From assembly GCA_002482885.1 (NCBI GenBank), contig DLGW01000016.1, positions 11,111-75,110 of the forward strand: a stretch of DNA of 64,000 nucleotides, written 5' to 3'. The notes beneath the pieces were generated by a model. That model did not search any database. It was not told the origin of the DNA and worked only from the letters and a program-made list of their open reading frames with translations. The DNA comes from Flavobacteriaceae bacterium UBA7684 (lineage in GTDB: Bacteria > Bacteroidota > Bacteroidia > Flavobacteriales > Flavobacteriaceae). Both the position numbers and the translations under genes were made by a program. Below are positions 32,840 through 42,734 of the stretch, one piece after another (the first letter of the stretch is position 1; each line of letters begins with the position of its first letter).

Positions 32840-32869
32840 AAAACCTGTGAAGTAATCTCCACAGGTTTT
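32840..32869. terminator. Terminator after the T9SS protein gene
   Basis: The stem AAAACCTGTG (32840-32849) / CACAGGTTTT (32860-32869), with T-rich sequence on the exit side of the minus strand, follows the secreted repeat-protein gene (ends 32911). Confidence 0.8.
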
Positions 32870-32910
32870 GAAACAAAAATTAAAAAATGAAATTAAAAAA
32901 ATTCTGATGA

Positions 32911-35709
32911 TTAATTTTTAACCAACTTAATGGTTTTTGTAAAGTTTGCTTGTTGAATAGTTACAATATAAACTCCAGCTACATAATTTGAACCGAAATC
33001 TTTACCATTAATTTCTTCTACTGTACTTTCTAAAGATTCTACTAATCTACCAGACAAGTCATAAACACTTACAATAACATTATCCTTTTGAGAAGAAACG
33101 AATTCTAAACTGTAGTTGTTTTCAAATGGATTTGGATAAGCTTTTACAGCAGTTTCAACTACTTCTTCATCAAACGCACCTTTTGGAGCTGATGCAGGAG
33201 TTGTAACAGTACATGATGCACCATAACTTCCGTAAACGCTGTTGTATTTTGTAGCAACTCTAATCGTATAAGTAGTGTTATAAGCTGCACCTCCAGCTAA
33301 TTGAGTTAGGTTAAAGAAATTTTTAGTTGCATGCTCGTAATAACGTGTTGTACCTCCGTTTACTACTTCAAATTTATACCCTTCTACTGAAGGAACTGCA
33401 TCAGCATAAACAGTGCTATTCAAGGCAGCTAAAGTAGCTCCACAAGAAGATGCTTTCAACTTAGTGTTTGGCACGCCTAAAGTAGTTACTGTACAAGCTG
33501 CTCCATAAGCGGCATAAACATCATTTGCTTTAATAGCTACTCTAATAGTATAAACAGTGTTATATAAAGATCCTGCTACTTGTGATAATGAGAAGTAACT
33601 ATTTGTAGTTTCAAAATATCTGGTAGTTCCTCCGTTTACGATTTCAAATTTATATCCTTGAATATTTGTAGCTGCATTAGCATAAATATTTGTTAACAAG
33701 GTTGAAATACTTATCCCACAAGATGAATTTTTTAAAGTAACAACAGGTACCGGGGTAGTTACAACACAAGCATCCCCGTAAGCATTCCAAGAACCATTTG
33801 TTTTTGTAGCTACTTTAATAGTATAAGTCATATTATCCAAAGAACCAGCTACTTGAGTTAATGAAAAATAATTTCTACTACCAGATGTTGTTTCATAATA
33901 TCTAGTGGTTCCTCCGTTCACTATTTGAAATCTATATCCTTCAACATTTGCAACTGGATTAGCATAAATATTATACTTAATTTGAGGTAAAGTAACTCCG
34001 CACTCAGATGTTCTAAGTTTAGTTAACGGGGCTGCAGGAGTGGTAATTGTACATTCTGCACTATAATTACTCCATAATCCTTCTACCATAATAGCTACAC
34101 TAACTTGGTGTGCAGTATTGTATTTTGAACTAGATAATTGAGTGAAGTTAAAATAATTGTTAGTTGTTTCATAATATCTGGTAGTGCCTCCATTTACTAC
34201 TTTAAACTTGAATTTTTGTGCATTGGCATTTGCATTTGCAAAAACGTTGGTATTTAAAGCAGCTAAAGTAACTCCACAAGAAGTACCCTTAATGGTAGTG
34301 GTAGGGATTGGGTTAGAAATTGCTGCAATATCTGAATCCGCAAAACTAGCTCCTGTTAAAGCAGGTGAACTTGTAGCTGGTCTGTAATCTAAACCTGTGT
34401 AAATAGTAGCATCTGATGCGTTATAAGGAGTAGTTAACAATCCTGCATTAGTAGTAAGTGTGCTATTTCCATTGCTATCATACCAAGATTGCATATTAAA
34501 TGATGCATTATTACCTACGGTAATAGTACCTGGTGAGTTTACTTGTAATACTTTAGAAGTAGTTACGATACCCGCTAAGATGTTGTTTTTATACTTTAAC
34601 TCGTTATTAAGCGCATTGGTTTCGGTTGTGGTTCCATCTATGTGTAAACCTTCTTGGAAATCCATGAAAATTGAGTTGTATATTTTGATTTTGTTGTTAC
34701 GTCTTAAACGTAAAGCTCTTTTGTAACCTGAAGCTAATGTTCCTCCGTTAGGTAAAGTAAGACGGTATGATGGACCTACTAAAGTCATGTTAGAGAAAAT
34801 AGGACTCGTATAAGGAGAAACTGATGAACCTGTAGGGTTGTTATCTACTTCAAATCCTTCAGAAGTGGATACAGCTGGTGCATCAGAAACTTGTGGATCT
34901 CTGATAGCCAAACCAAACTGAACGCTTCCGTTGTAACCATTATCAGCATCAAAATCATCATCTAAAGTTCTGTAGGATACTAAATGTTTACAATTTACTG
35001 AACCTCCGAACCATTCGAAAGCATCATCGTTAACATGAGATACTTGAACGTAGTCAATAGTTGTACCTCTACCCACAGCACCCATGGTTAAACCATTGAT
35101 TTCGCTATTTGGCGCGTATACATATCCACCATATTCAATACGTACATATTTTAAAGTACCCGAGTTGTCATTGTCGTCAGGTGAAGCCCCTCCTCCATAT
35201 TGAGTATCCGCAGATTGAGCAATACCTTCAATGTAGTTAACCCCTCCATTGATATTGAAAGAACCTTTACCTAATAAAATAATACCGCCCCAATCACCTT
35301 TGTTTCTTGAACCAACGGCTTTATCAGAAGTGAACACAATAGGACTTGAAGAAGTTCCTATCGCATTTAATTTAGCTCCTTTAGTAACAATTAAAGCAGC
35401 TCCTGTATTATCTCCTAAAATTTTAACCCCAGGTTGGATAGTAAGTGTCGCATTGTTTTTTACATAAACCAAACCTTGTAATAAATAAGTATTACCCGTA
35501 GTCCAAGTTGTGTTGGTGGTAATCGATCCACTCACGGTTACATTGGGCGTTGGATGTACTGTGTTTTGCGGATCAAAATCCGTCCATCCTTGTGTCCAAG
35601 GAGCCGTTGGTGCAGGTGCAAATGCACCTCGGTAAGCAGTTTGCGTAATTTGTGCAAACGAGGCAAAACTTGATAAAGCAAGCAATGCTAATAAGTTAAT
35701 TTTTTTCAT
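32911..35709 (-). CDS. T9SS-secreted protein with four tandem cysteine-paired repeats
   Basis: A protein of 932 residues: signal peptide (1-19, ...FASFAQ); a beta-helix-like region (about 60-465) of the kind found in secreted flavobacterial adhesin-like proteins (VKNNATLTIQPGVKILGD, GDWGGIILLGKG, FEWFGGSVNCKHLVSY); four repeats of 84-90 residues (about 474-557, 564-653, 659-743, 750-837), each with a CG near the start, a VNGGTTRY(Y/F)E core and a second Cys before TITTP/TVTTP; and a type A sorting domain (about 857-932, AYPNPFENNYSLEF ... GVYIVTIQ ... KTIKLVKN). It is exported by the T9SS and displayed or released. The TonB receptor gene lies upstream, on the same strand. Confidence 0.9.
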   Translation of the reverse strand: MKKINLLALLALSSFASFAQITQTAYRGAFAPAPTAPWTQGWTDFDPQNTVHPTPNVTVSGSITTNTTWTTGNTYLLQGLVYVKNNATLTIQPGVKILGDNTGAALIVTKGAKLNAIGTSSSPIVFTSDKAVGSRNKGDWGGIILLGKGSFNINGGVNYIEGIAQSADTQYGGGASPDDNDNSGTLKYVRIEYGGYVYAPNSEINGLTMGAVGRGTTIDYVQVSHVNDDAFEWFGGSVNCKHLVSYRTLDDDFDADNGYNGSVQFGLAIRDPQVSDAPAVSTSEGFEVDNNPTGSSVSPYTSPIFSNMTLVGPSYRLTLPNGGTLASGYKRALRLRRNNKIKIYNSIFMDFQEGLHIDGTTTETNALNNELKYKNNILAGIVTTSKVLQVNSPGTITVGNNASFNMQSWYDSNGNSTLTTNAGLLTTPYNASDATIYTGLDYRPATSSPALTGASFADSDIAAISNPIPTTTIKGTSCGVTLAALNTNVFANANANAQKFKFKVVNGGTTRYYETTNNYFNFTQLSSSKYNTAHQVSVAIMVEGLWSNYSAECTITTPAAPLTKLRTSECGVTLPQIKYNIYANPVANVEGYRFQIVNGGTTRYYETTSGSRNYFSLTQVAGSLDNMTYTIKVATKTNGSWNAYGDACVVTTPVPVVTLKNSSCGISISTLLTNIYANAATNIQGYKFEIVNGGTTRYFETTNSYFSLSQVAGSLYNTVYTIRVAIKANDVYAAYGAACTVTTLGVPNTKLKASSCGATLAALNSTVYADAVPSVEGYKFEVVNGGTTRYYEHATKNFFNLTQLAGGAAYNTTYTIRVATKYNSVYGSYGASCTVTTPASAPKGAFDEEVVETAVKAYPNPFENNYSLEFVSSQKDNVIVSVYDLSGRLVESLESTVEEINGKDFGSNYVAGVYIVTIQQANFTKTIKLVKN

Positions 35710-35858
35710 TTTTTATATATTAAAATTGATGGGGTAAAACTAGTTCCACATACTTTAAAAGATGTAACCTATTAATTATTAATATATTATATAAACGCTT
35801 TATTAATGTTATGAATGTTAAAACAAGGTTTATGGAATGTTAAAAATGTTAAGAAAAA

Positions 35859-35879
35859 AACCGCCTTAGAAAGGCGGTT
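35859..35879 (-). terminator. Terminator of the 977-residue TonB receptor
   Basis: AACCGCCTT / AAGGCGGTT with a 3-base loop; on the minus strand it is followed by TTTTTTTCTT. It lies 38 bp past the receptor stop and separates it from the T9SS gene, whose promoter must lie in 35710-35858. That stretch is AT-rich with no clear TAnnTTTG; TAGTTTTA near 35738 is the closest. Confidence 0.88.
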
Positions 35880-35916
35880 ATAAAGAACACTTGAAAAAGC
35901 GGGTGTTTTTAAATCC

Positions 35917-38850
35917 TTAAAAATTAAAAGTTAAGGCTAATGAAAAAGTTCTTCCGAATTTAGTTAGCCAAATCAAATCGTCTTCATTAGCGTTATATCC
36001 GTTTTTGTTTTGTTTGTCTCCATTAAAAACAGCATCAAACGTTCCTTTTAGACCAGAATCTCCTGCTTCTCCTAAATCTCTGTTCCAATAGAAAACTAAA
36101 TCCTGAGCTAAGATATTTTGAGCATTAAATTTTAATTCTAATTTCTTCTTTAAAAAAGATTTAGCGATTTGCGCATCTAAAAAGGTTCTGCCCTTTTCCC
36201 AAAGATTGGGTTCTGTTTCAGAATTCCCTACTACTGCAATTCGGTCTCCAATAGTATTAATATTTGTCGAAACTGACCAACCCGATTCACTGGTTAAAAA
36301 TTGAATTCCTGCATTAAACACATACGGGGATTGACCTTGCATGGGTCTTGATTTTTGTGTATCTGATGAAGCTGCAATATTGGAAACATCTACTTTAGAA
36401 TTGATAATAGCCACGTTTGAAAACAAGGTCAAATTGTTTAAAAACAGAGAATCTTCGTTACCAAAAACGGAAGCTAATAGGGTTCTAAACTCTAATTCAA
36501 AACCATAATTAGTAGCCGAAAGTGCATTTTTATACACCACCTCTTTATTATTTACTCCAGCAATCATTTCTATTGGGTTACTGAATTTTTTATGGAAAAA
36601 CGAAACCGAGAAGATTTGAGATTTACCTGGATATATTTCGTACCTAAAATCAAAATTATTGATTCGAGCAATTTGTAAATCTGGATTACCCGAAGTAAAA
36701 AATTGGGTGGTAAAATCATAAAAACCAAATGGTGCTAATTCTCTGAACTCTGGTCTATTTAAAGTTTTTGAAAAACTAAATCTTAAATTTTGTTTTTGAT
36801 TTAAAGAAAAAATCAAATTGACTGATGGTAAAAAATCGTTTTGTTTATTATCTACGTTCAAGTCTTCTGTTGGAGACAATTTGGTAGTTAATTTTTGATG
36901 ATAACTTTCCATTCTAAACCCATACACCGCTCTAAAAAAACCTATTTTGTTATCTAACATTAAATATCCCGCAGCTAAACTTGAAGAAGCATCGTATTTA
37001 TCAAAATATTTTGAAGCATCATATAAAGTAAATCCTCCTACACCCGGAGCAGTTTGCCCCATATTTTGGGCATTAAAAATCTTACTGTCGTCTAGTAATA
37101 ATAAATCTGGATTAAAACTAATGTCCCCAGTATTCAACATATTAAACTGAAGTTGTCTAGCAAAAAAATCTCTTTTTCTATTTTGTGCAAAAAAACCAAC
37201 TTTCAATTCATGTAAATTTTTTGAACCTAATTTTTTAGTTAAATCTAATCTGGCATTTTGAACATTTTCATTATTCTCAGAAAAAAACATTCCACCACCA
37301 TAATCAGGCCCACCATTTCCGTCTGGAATATTTGCAGTATACTGTAAATCCACTGGGTTTGGATTTAACGGATCTTGGTATTTATCATAACCCGTATAAA
37401 CATTTCTTCTTAGATTAGGTATAGATCTAGAAACTTTGCTTAAGGAAGCCAACCAATTAACTCTGAATTTGCTTTTTGAGAAGTTATGATCTCCGTTTAA
37501 TTGTCCTGAATAGATTTTATTACTGGTAAACCATCGTACGGTAGAACTAACTTTCAGTGGATTATCAATATTAGCTTCTTGTGGAGCCCCTTTTCTTTGT
37601 ATCACACGGTCATCAGAATTAATGCTGTATATATTCTTAAAACTAATGGTATTATTTGCATTCAATTTCAAAGAAAAATTAGCCAAACCACCTAATAAAT
37701 ATTGTTCCGCATAATTCTTATCTAAATAATCTGTGTTTAACATGGGTCTTAAACCTTCTCCTTGCTCCTCGTAATCTCGTCTGGTGGTTTCATTAAAGCT
37801 ATTACTCTTATTATAAGAAGTAGACACCATTACCCCCAAAGTTTTATCCTTGATTTTAATTGATCTTCCTAAAGAGTATTGAAAATTAACGTTAGGTGAA
37901 AATTTCTTTTGATATAAGCCCCAATCTCCACTAAAAGATTTGGCATATTCAGCTCTCTGTTCTGCATTTAATTCAGAAAATGTAAAATTATCGGGCATGT
38001 TTGAAGGCAATGCTCGGGTACCGTCATCAACACCTAACCAATCATTTTTTCCACCTTCGTAGTACAATTGATTTTTTCCAGTAGTTATGGTATTGTATCC
38101 TCCACTAACCGATAAAGATTGGAAATTTTTATCTGGAATTCCTTTAGTAGTAATTTGAATCACCCCTCCGGCAAATTCACCTGGTAAATCTGGCGATGCC
38201 GTTTTAGATATCACCAAATTATCTATCATATTTGAAGGGAAAATATCAAAAGAAAAAGCTTTTCTGTCTGGTTCAGAACTGGGTAATGGAGAACCATTTA
38301 AAAATGCGGCATTATATCGGTCATTTAAACCTCTTACCACCACAAATCGATTGTCCTGAATACTAGCGCCACTAATTCTTTTAATTACGTCTGAAGTATT
38401 TCTATCGGGTGTCTTTTTTATAACTTCTGCAGAAATCCCATCAGAAACACTCGCGCTGTTTTTTTGCATCGTAAGTAATGACTTTAGTGATTCTGCTTTC
38501 ATTTTAGAAGAGGTGACTACTACAACTTCTTCTAATTGATTGATATTTTCTTCTAAAGAAATGGTTAAATCGACTTCTTCACCTTCTTTAAATTCAACGT
38601 CAGATACCATTTTAGTTTTAAATGAAATTGCCGTAAATTCAATATCGTACTTGCCTGGTTTAATATTTTTAATTAGAAACTTACCATCCATATCCGACAA
38701 TACAGAATGTTTGGTTCCTTTAATCAGGATGGATACTAAAGGCAAAGGTTTACCTAAAGATTCATCAACGGTAACACCTTTTAAAGTAGCGGTTTGTGAA
38801 AAGCCTAACTGTACACAAAAAACAAGAATAACAGTGTATAATAATTTCAT
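35917..38850 (-). CDS. TonB-dependent receptor with carboxypeptidase-like N-terminal domain
   Basis: An outer-membrane receptor of 977 residues: signal peptide (...VQLGFSQ, residue 19), CarboxypepD_reg-like domain (about 22-108, LKGVTVDESLGKPLPLVSILIKGTKHSVLSDMDGKF), plug (about 135-240, containing VVRGLNDRYNAAFLNGSPLPSSEPDRKAFSFDIFP and FAGGVIQITTK) and a long barrel ending SLALTFNF. The RGLNDRYN and EPDRK features are typical of a TonB subfamily with large plugs. The substrate is unknown. The downstream same-strand gene encodes a secreted T9SS protein; the two may form a binding-uptake pair but have separate terminators. Confidence 0.9.
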   Translation of the reverse strand: MKLLYTVILVFCVQLGFSQTATLKGVTVDESLGKPLPLVSILIKGTKHSVLSDMDGKFLIKNIKPGKYDIEFTAISFKTKMVSDVEFKEGEEVDLTISLEENINQLEEVVVVTSSKMKAESLKSLLTMQKNSASVSDGISAEVIKKTPDRNTSDVIKRISGASIQDNRFVVVRGLNDRYNAAFLNGSPLPSSEPDRKAFSFDIFPSNMIDNLVISKTASPDLPGEFAGGVIQITTKGIPDKNFQSLSVSGGYNTITTGKNQLYYEGGKNDWLGVDDGTRALPSNMPDNFTFSELNAEQRAEYAKSFSGDWGLYQKKFSPNVNFQYSLGRSIKIKDKTLGVMVSTSYNKSNSFNETTRRDYEEQGEGLRPMLNTDYLDKNYAEQYLLGGLANFSLKLNANNTISFKNIYSINSDDRVIQRKGAPQEANIDNPLKVSSTVRWFTSNKIYSGQLNGDHNFSKSKFRVNWLASLSKVSRSIPNLRRNVYTGYDKYQDPLNPNPVDLQYTANIPDGNGGPDYGGGMFFSENNENVQNARLDLTKKLGSKNLHELKVGFFAQNRKRDFFARQLQFNMLNTGDISFNPDLLLLDDSKIFNAQNMGQTAPGVGGFTLYDASKYFDKYDASSSLAAGYLMLDNKIGFFRAVYGFRMESYHQKLTTKLSPTEDLNVDNKQNDFLPSVNLIFSLNQKQNLRFSFSKTLNRPEFRELAPFGFYDFTTQFFTSGNPDLQIARINNFDFRYEIYPGKSQIFSVSFFHKKFSNPIEMIAGVNNKEVVYKNALSATNYGFELEFRTLLASVFGNEDSLFLNNLTLFSNVAIINSKVDVSNIAASSDTQKSRPMQGQSPYVFNAGIQFLTSESGWSVSTNINTIGDRIAVVGNSETEPNLWEKGRTFLDAQIAKSFLKKKLELKFNAQNILAQDLVFYWNRDLGEAGDSGLKGTFDAVFNGDKQNKNGYNANEDDLIWLTKFGRTFSLALTFNF

Positions 38851-38885
38851 CTCTTAAATAATTAATTTTTTAATTAAACTAAGAG

Positions 38886-38893
38886 CAAAAGTA
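38886..38893 (-). promoter_or_regulatory. Candidate -7 box for the 977-residue TonB receptor
   Basis: The minus strand reads TACTTTTG, a match to TAnnTTTG, 36 bp before the ATG. A TTTG at 38920-38923 is 26 bp away, slightly far for a -33 box. Confidence 0.45.
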
Positions 38894-39000
38894 TTTTAAG
38901 TGTTTACCATGTTCGTTAACAAACCTTTATTGATGTATTAATAATAACCTGTTGAATATTAATATATTGAAACTAAAATCGTTTAAATGTTAAGAAATAA

Positions 39001-39030
39001 AAAAGTCCACCAATAACGGTGGACTTTTTT
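39001..39030 (-). terminator. Terminator of the atpBEFHAG operon
   Basis: AAAAGTCCACC / GGTGGACTTTT with a 6-base loop, followed on the minus strand by a T-run, 20 bp past the atpG stop. It marks the end of the operon, so atpD and atpC are not co-transcribed here. Confidence 0.9.
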
Positions 39031-39050
39031 ATCTTAGAAAAATAATTTTC

Positions 39051-39905
39051 TTAATTATTCAATGCCTCGGCGCCGCCTACGATTTCTAAAATCTCGTTGG
39101 TAATGGCTGCCTGACGGGCTTTGTTATAGGTTAATTTCAACTGATTTCTTAATTCAGTTGCGTTATCTGTTGCTTTATGCATGGCCGTCATACGTGCTCC
39201 GTGCTCAGAAGCAAATGAATCACGAATGGCTTTATATAATTGTATTTTTAATGCCTTAGGAATTAAAGTAACTACGATTTCTTCCTTACTAGGTTCAAAA
39301 ATATAATCTGCATTTACATTTGCTGAACTTTGTGCCTGTAACGGCAAAAATTGTTCGGCTAAAATCTCTTGACTGGCAGCATTTTTAAAGTGATTATACA
39401 CCAACTCAATTTTATCATATTCGCCAGTTACAAATTTTTTCATTAAAACTTCGGCAATTACAGATACATTACTAAAAGTTAAATGATCGAATACCTTACT
39501 TTGGTTATCCACTACATTATACGTTTTTCTTAAAACGTCATTACCTTTTTTACCAATAGTCAGGATGTCTAATTGTTTTCCTTTATAAGATTCCGACAAT
39601 TTATTAACCTCTTTAACTATATTGGTATTAAAAGCGCCGCACAAACCTCTGTTCGAAGTAATCGCTACAATTAAAACCTTATTAATTGGTCTTTGAGCAG
39701 TGTATTCGCCTCCGACATCTTCGCTTAATGCGCCACTTAAATTCTGAAGTAACTCTGTTAACTTTTGCGCATACGGACGCATGGCGGTAATAGCATCTTG
39801 AGCTTTTTTTAATTTAGCTGCAGAAACCATTTTCATCGCACTAGTGATTTGCATCGTGGATGAAACAGAAGTTATTCGATTACGTATTTCTTTTAAGTTT
39901 GCCAT
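39051..39905 (-). CDS. atpG: ATP synthase F1 subunit gamma
   Basis: AtpG is the rotor shaft of F1, turning inside the alpha3beta3 ring. The 284-residue protein starts MANLKEIRNRITSVSSTMQITSAMKMVSAAKLKKAQ, the canonical N-terminal helix, and ends with the partner helix SEHGARMTAMHKATDNATELRNQLKLTYNKARQAAITNEILEIVGGAEAL. The Rossmann-like middle has TSNRGLCGAFN. Last gene of the atp operon, 77 bp after atpA; that gap contains CCTAAAACC-type repeats. Confidence 0.97.
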   Translation of the reverse strand: MANLKEIRNRITSVSSTMQITSAMKMVSAAKLKKAQDAITAMRPYAQKLTELLQNLSGALSEDVGGEYTAQRPINKVLIVAITSNRGLCGAFNTNIVKEVNKLSESYKGKQLDILTIGKKGNDVLRKTYNVVDNQSKVFDHLTFSNVSVIAEVLMKKFVTGEYDKIELVYNHFKNAASQEILAEQFLPLQAQSSANVNADYIFEPSKEEIVVTLIPKALKIQLYKAIRDSFASEHGARMTAMHKATDNATELRNQLKLTYNKARQAAITNEILEIVGGAEALNN

Positions 39906-39909
39906 TTTA

Positions 39910-39972
39910 AAAAATAGGTTTTGGGTATTTGGTTTTAGGTTATAGGTAAAAACCTAAGACCTAAAACCTTTA
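39910..39972. repeat. CCTAAAACC-type repeats between atpA and atpG
   Basis: GGTTTTGGGTATTTGGTTTTAGG on one side and AACCTAAGACCTAAAACC on the other form a loose inverted arrangement in the 77-bp atpA-atpG gap. It is built from the same words as the strings at 1-62 and 11547-11583. Confidence 0.55.
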
Positions 39973-39982
39973 ACCATAAATA

Positions 39983-41557
39983 TTAATATTTAGCCGATAA
40001 TTCTTTAGCAACACTAGCTAAAGTATCGGTAATAGCATCTGTAAATTTACCTGCCTTTAATTGATCTAAAGTATCTCTGTGTTTGTTGTTTAAGTATTCG
40101 ATATATTCTTTTTCGAATTCTTTAACTTTATTCACAGGAACTTTTCTTAATAAGTTTTTAGAACCCGCATAAATAATCGCAATTTGATCTTCCACTTTGA
40201 ATGGATCGTTCACTGATTGTTTTAAAATCTCTACGTTTCTTCTTCCTTTTTCGATTACGTTTAAGGTAGCTGCATCTAAATCAGAACCAAACTTAGCGAA
40301 AGCTTCTAACTCACGGAACTGTGCTTGATCTAATTTTAAAGTACCTGCTACTTTTTTCATAGATTTAATTTGTGCGTTACCTCCAACACGAGATACCGAA
40401 ATACCTACGTTGATTGCTGGACGTACCCCAGAGTTGAATAAATCCGACTCTAAGAAAATCTGTCCATCGGTAATTGAAATTACGTTGGTTGGAATATAAG
40501 CAGAAACGTCTCCCGCTTGTGTTTCAATGATTGGTAACGCTGTTAACGAACCACCACCTTTAACAATTGGTTTCAAAGAATCTGGTAAATCATTCATGTT
40601 TTTAGCGATATCATCATCGGCAATTACTTTAGCCGCACGCTCTAACAATCTTGAGTGTAAGTAAAAAACGTCTCCAGGGTAAGCCTCACGTCCCGGTGGT
40701 CTTCTTAATAATAAAGACACCTCACGGTAAGCTACTGCTTGTTTAGACAAATCATCATAAATGATTAAAGCTGGACGACCTGTATCACGGAAATATTCTC
40801 CGATAGCTGCACCTGCAAATGGCGCATAAACTTGCATTGGAGCAGGATCAGAAGCATTAGCAGCGACAATAATGGTGTAAGCCAAAGCTCCTTTTTCTTC
40901 TAAAGTTTTAGCAATACCTGCTACTGTAGAAGCTTTTTGCCCAATGGCAACATATATACAATATACTGGTTGACCAGCATCGTAAAATTCTTTTTGATTT
41001 AAAATGGTGTCAATACAAACCGTGGTTTTACCAGTTTGACGGTCACCAATAACCAACTCACGTTGTCCACGACCTACAGGAATCATCGCATCAATTGCTT
41101 TAATACCTGTTTGTAATGGTTCGTTTACGGGCTGACGGAAGATTACCCCTGGCGCTTTACGCTCTAAAGGCATTTCGTATAAAGTACCTCCGATAGCACC
41201 TTTACCATCAATAGGCTGTCCTAAAGTATTTACTACTCTACCTACGATTTCTTCTCCTACTTTTAAAGAAGCAATACGTTGCGTTCTTTTGGCAGTTGAA
41301 CCTTCATAGATTCCAGTAGATGGCCCTAATAATACCGCACCTACGTTGTCTTCTTCTAAGTTCAATACAATGGCTTCTAAACCGTTGTCAAACTCGATAA
41401 GCTCTCCATATTGTACGTTAGATAAACCATAAATACGAGCAATACCATCTCCTACTTGAAGAACTGTTCCCACTTCTTCTAAAGTAACACCAGATTCAAA
41501 ACCTGATATTTGTTGCTTTAAAATTGCTGAAATTTCAGCCGATTTAATTTCTGCCAT
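39983..41557 (-). CDS. atpA: ATP synthase F1 subunit alpha
   Basis: AtpA is the non-catalytic nucleotide-binding subunit of F1. The 524-residue protein has the beta-barrel N-domain, Walker A GDRQTGKTTV (about 173-182), the catalytic arginine context ISVSRVGGNAQIKSM, and the family signature PAINVGISVSRVGG. Length is slightly above the E. coli 513. The start MAEIKSAEISAILKQQISGF is standard. It follows atpH by 48 bp. Confidence 0.98.
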   Translation of the reverse strand: MAEIKSAEISAILKQQISGFESGVTLEEVGTVLQVGDGIARIYGLSNVQYGELIEFDNGLEAIVLNLEEDNVGAVLLGPSTGIYEGSTAKRTQRIASLKVGEEIVGRVVNTLGQPIDGKGAIGGTLYEMPLERKAPGVIFRQPVNEPLQTGIKAIDAMIPVGRGQRELVIGDRQTGKTTVCIDTILNQKEFYDAGQPVYCIYVAIGQKASTVAGIAKTLEEKGALAYTIIVAANASDPAPMQVYAPFAGAAIGEYFRDTGRPALIIYDDLSKQAVAYREVSLLLRRPPGREAYPGDVFYLHSRLLERAAKVIADDDIAKNMNDLPDSLKPIVKGGGSLTALPIIETQAGDVSAYIPTNVISITDGQIFLESDLFNSGVRPAINVGISVSRVGGNAQIKSMKKVAGTLKLDQAQFRELEAFAKFGSDLDAATLNVIEKGRRNVEILKQSVNDPFKVEDQIAIIYAGSKNLLRKVPVNKVKEFEKEYIEYLNNKHRDTLDQLKAGKFTDAITDTLASVAKELSAKY

Positions 41558-41605
41558 GTTATTTATCTATAATTTTTTTACGTTAGAAACGTATGATATA
41601 AATTA

Positions 41606-42139
41606 CTAATTACTTAATTCTCTGCTTAATTTTCTTAAGTTGGACGATACTGAAGCATTAAACTGTTGGTCGCCAATTCTTAATATGAATCCTCCTAAAA
41701 TAGATGGATCTACAATATTTTTAATTACTATTTTTTTGTTTGAAAAAGTAGCAATTTTTGCTAAAACTTGTTTTTCTACTTCTGGAGTAATTTCAAAAGC
41801 AGTAGTTACGTAAGCGGTTTGAATATTGTTCGCTTCTTGATAGATATTATTGTAGCCGTTTGATATTTGTTCCAAAATTTCAAATCTTTTGTTTTCGAAC
41901 AACAATCGAAATAAACTTTTAGTAATGTCATTAGCGTCAACAAATATTTTTAGTAAAGCTCCGTTTTTAGCTTCAACGCTAACTGTTGGATTTAAAATAA
42001 AATCTTTTAATTCCGCATTAGATTGAATCAACTGAGCAATAGTACCCATATCTTTTCCTACCGCTTCGGACTGACCTTTAGAAGAAGCAATTTCAAAAAT
42101 AGCTTTGGCATATCTGGATGCCGCTCTTGTACCTGTCAT
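41606..42139 (-). CDS. atpH: ATP synthase F1 subunit delta
   Basis: AtpH is the stalk subunit that joins the peripheral stalk (b subunits) to the top of F1. The 177-residue protein begins TRAASRYAKAIFEIASSKG and ends with the family's DPSILGGFILRIGDQQFNASVSSNLRKLSREL. It lies 5 bp after atpF. No anomalies. Confidence 0.95.
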   Translation of the reverse strand: MTGTRAASRYAKAIFEIASSKGQSEAVGKDMGTIAQLIQSNAELKDFILNPTVSVEAKNGALLKIFVDANDITKSLFRLLFENKRFEILEQISNGYNNIYQEANNIQTAYVTTAFEITPEVEKQVLAKIATFSNKKIVIKNIVDPSILGGFILRIGDQQFNASVSSNLRKLSRELSN

Positions 42140-42144
42140 ATTTG

Positions 42145-42645
42145 TTAGCTTAACTTAACTTCTCCTAACAATTGATCTACCAATTTTACTTGCGCATCTT
42201 TAGTAGACAATTCTTGTTTGATTAATTTTTCGGCAATTTCTAAAGAAATCGCAGAAACTTGAGCTTTTAATTCCGATAAAGCTGCATTCTTTTCACCTTC
42301 GATGATGGTTTTAGCTTGCTCAATTAAACGTTGTCCTTGAACTTGTGCGTCTTCTTTGGCGTCTGCAATCATTTTTTCTCTTAACTCACGAGCTTCTTTT
42401 AACAAAGCATCTCTTTCAATACGAGCTTCTTTTAAAATACGTTCGTTATCTGCTTGTAAATTTTGCATTTCTTTTTTAGCATTTTCAGCCGCAGCAATAG
42501 CGTCTTTAATACCTTCTTCACGAGCAGTGATAGATTCCATGATTGGTTTCCAAGCGAATTTAACCAACAAGAAAATTAGAATAGCTAATATAGTAGCTTG
42601 CCAAAAGAATAATCCGAATGAAAAATCGTTAACTAATTTCTCCAT
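42145..42645 (-). CDS. atpF: ATP synthase F0 subunit b
   Basis: AtpF is the peripheral stalk subunit. The 166-residue protein has one N-terminal membrane helix (FGLFFWQATILAILIFLLVKFAW, about 10-32) and a long charged coiled coil (about 35-150, rich in Ala, Glu and Lys). It sits between atpE and atpH, the expected position, 89 bp after atpE. Confidence 0.96.
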   Translation of the reverse strand: MEKLVNDFSFGLFFWQATILAILIFLLVKFAWKPIMESITAREEGIKDAIAAAENAKKEMQNLQADNERILKEARIERDALLKEARELREKMIADAKEDAQVQGQRLIEQAKTIIEGEKNAALSELKAQVSAISLEIAEKLIKQELSTKDAQVKLVDQLLGEVKLS

Positions 42646-42734
42646 TATGTTGAATATATAGTGATTTTAAACTTGACTTAAAATTAAAAACAATACCTGT
42701 AACCAACCGTTACAGATATTGTTTAGTTTCTTTA

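Noticed and set aside
34184..34726. Plus-strand open frames opposite the T9SS gene and other long genes
   Set aside because: They lie wholly within well-supported genes on the other strand, lack promoters and show no recognisable protein features.
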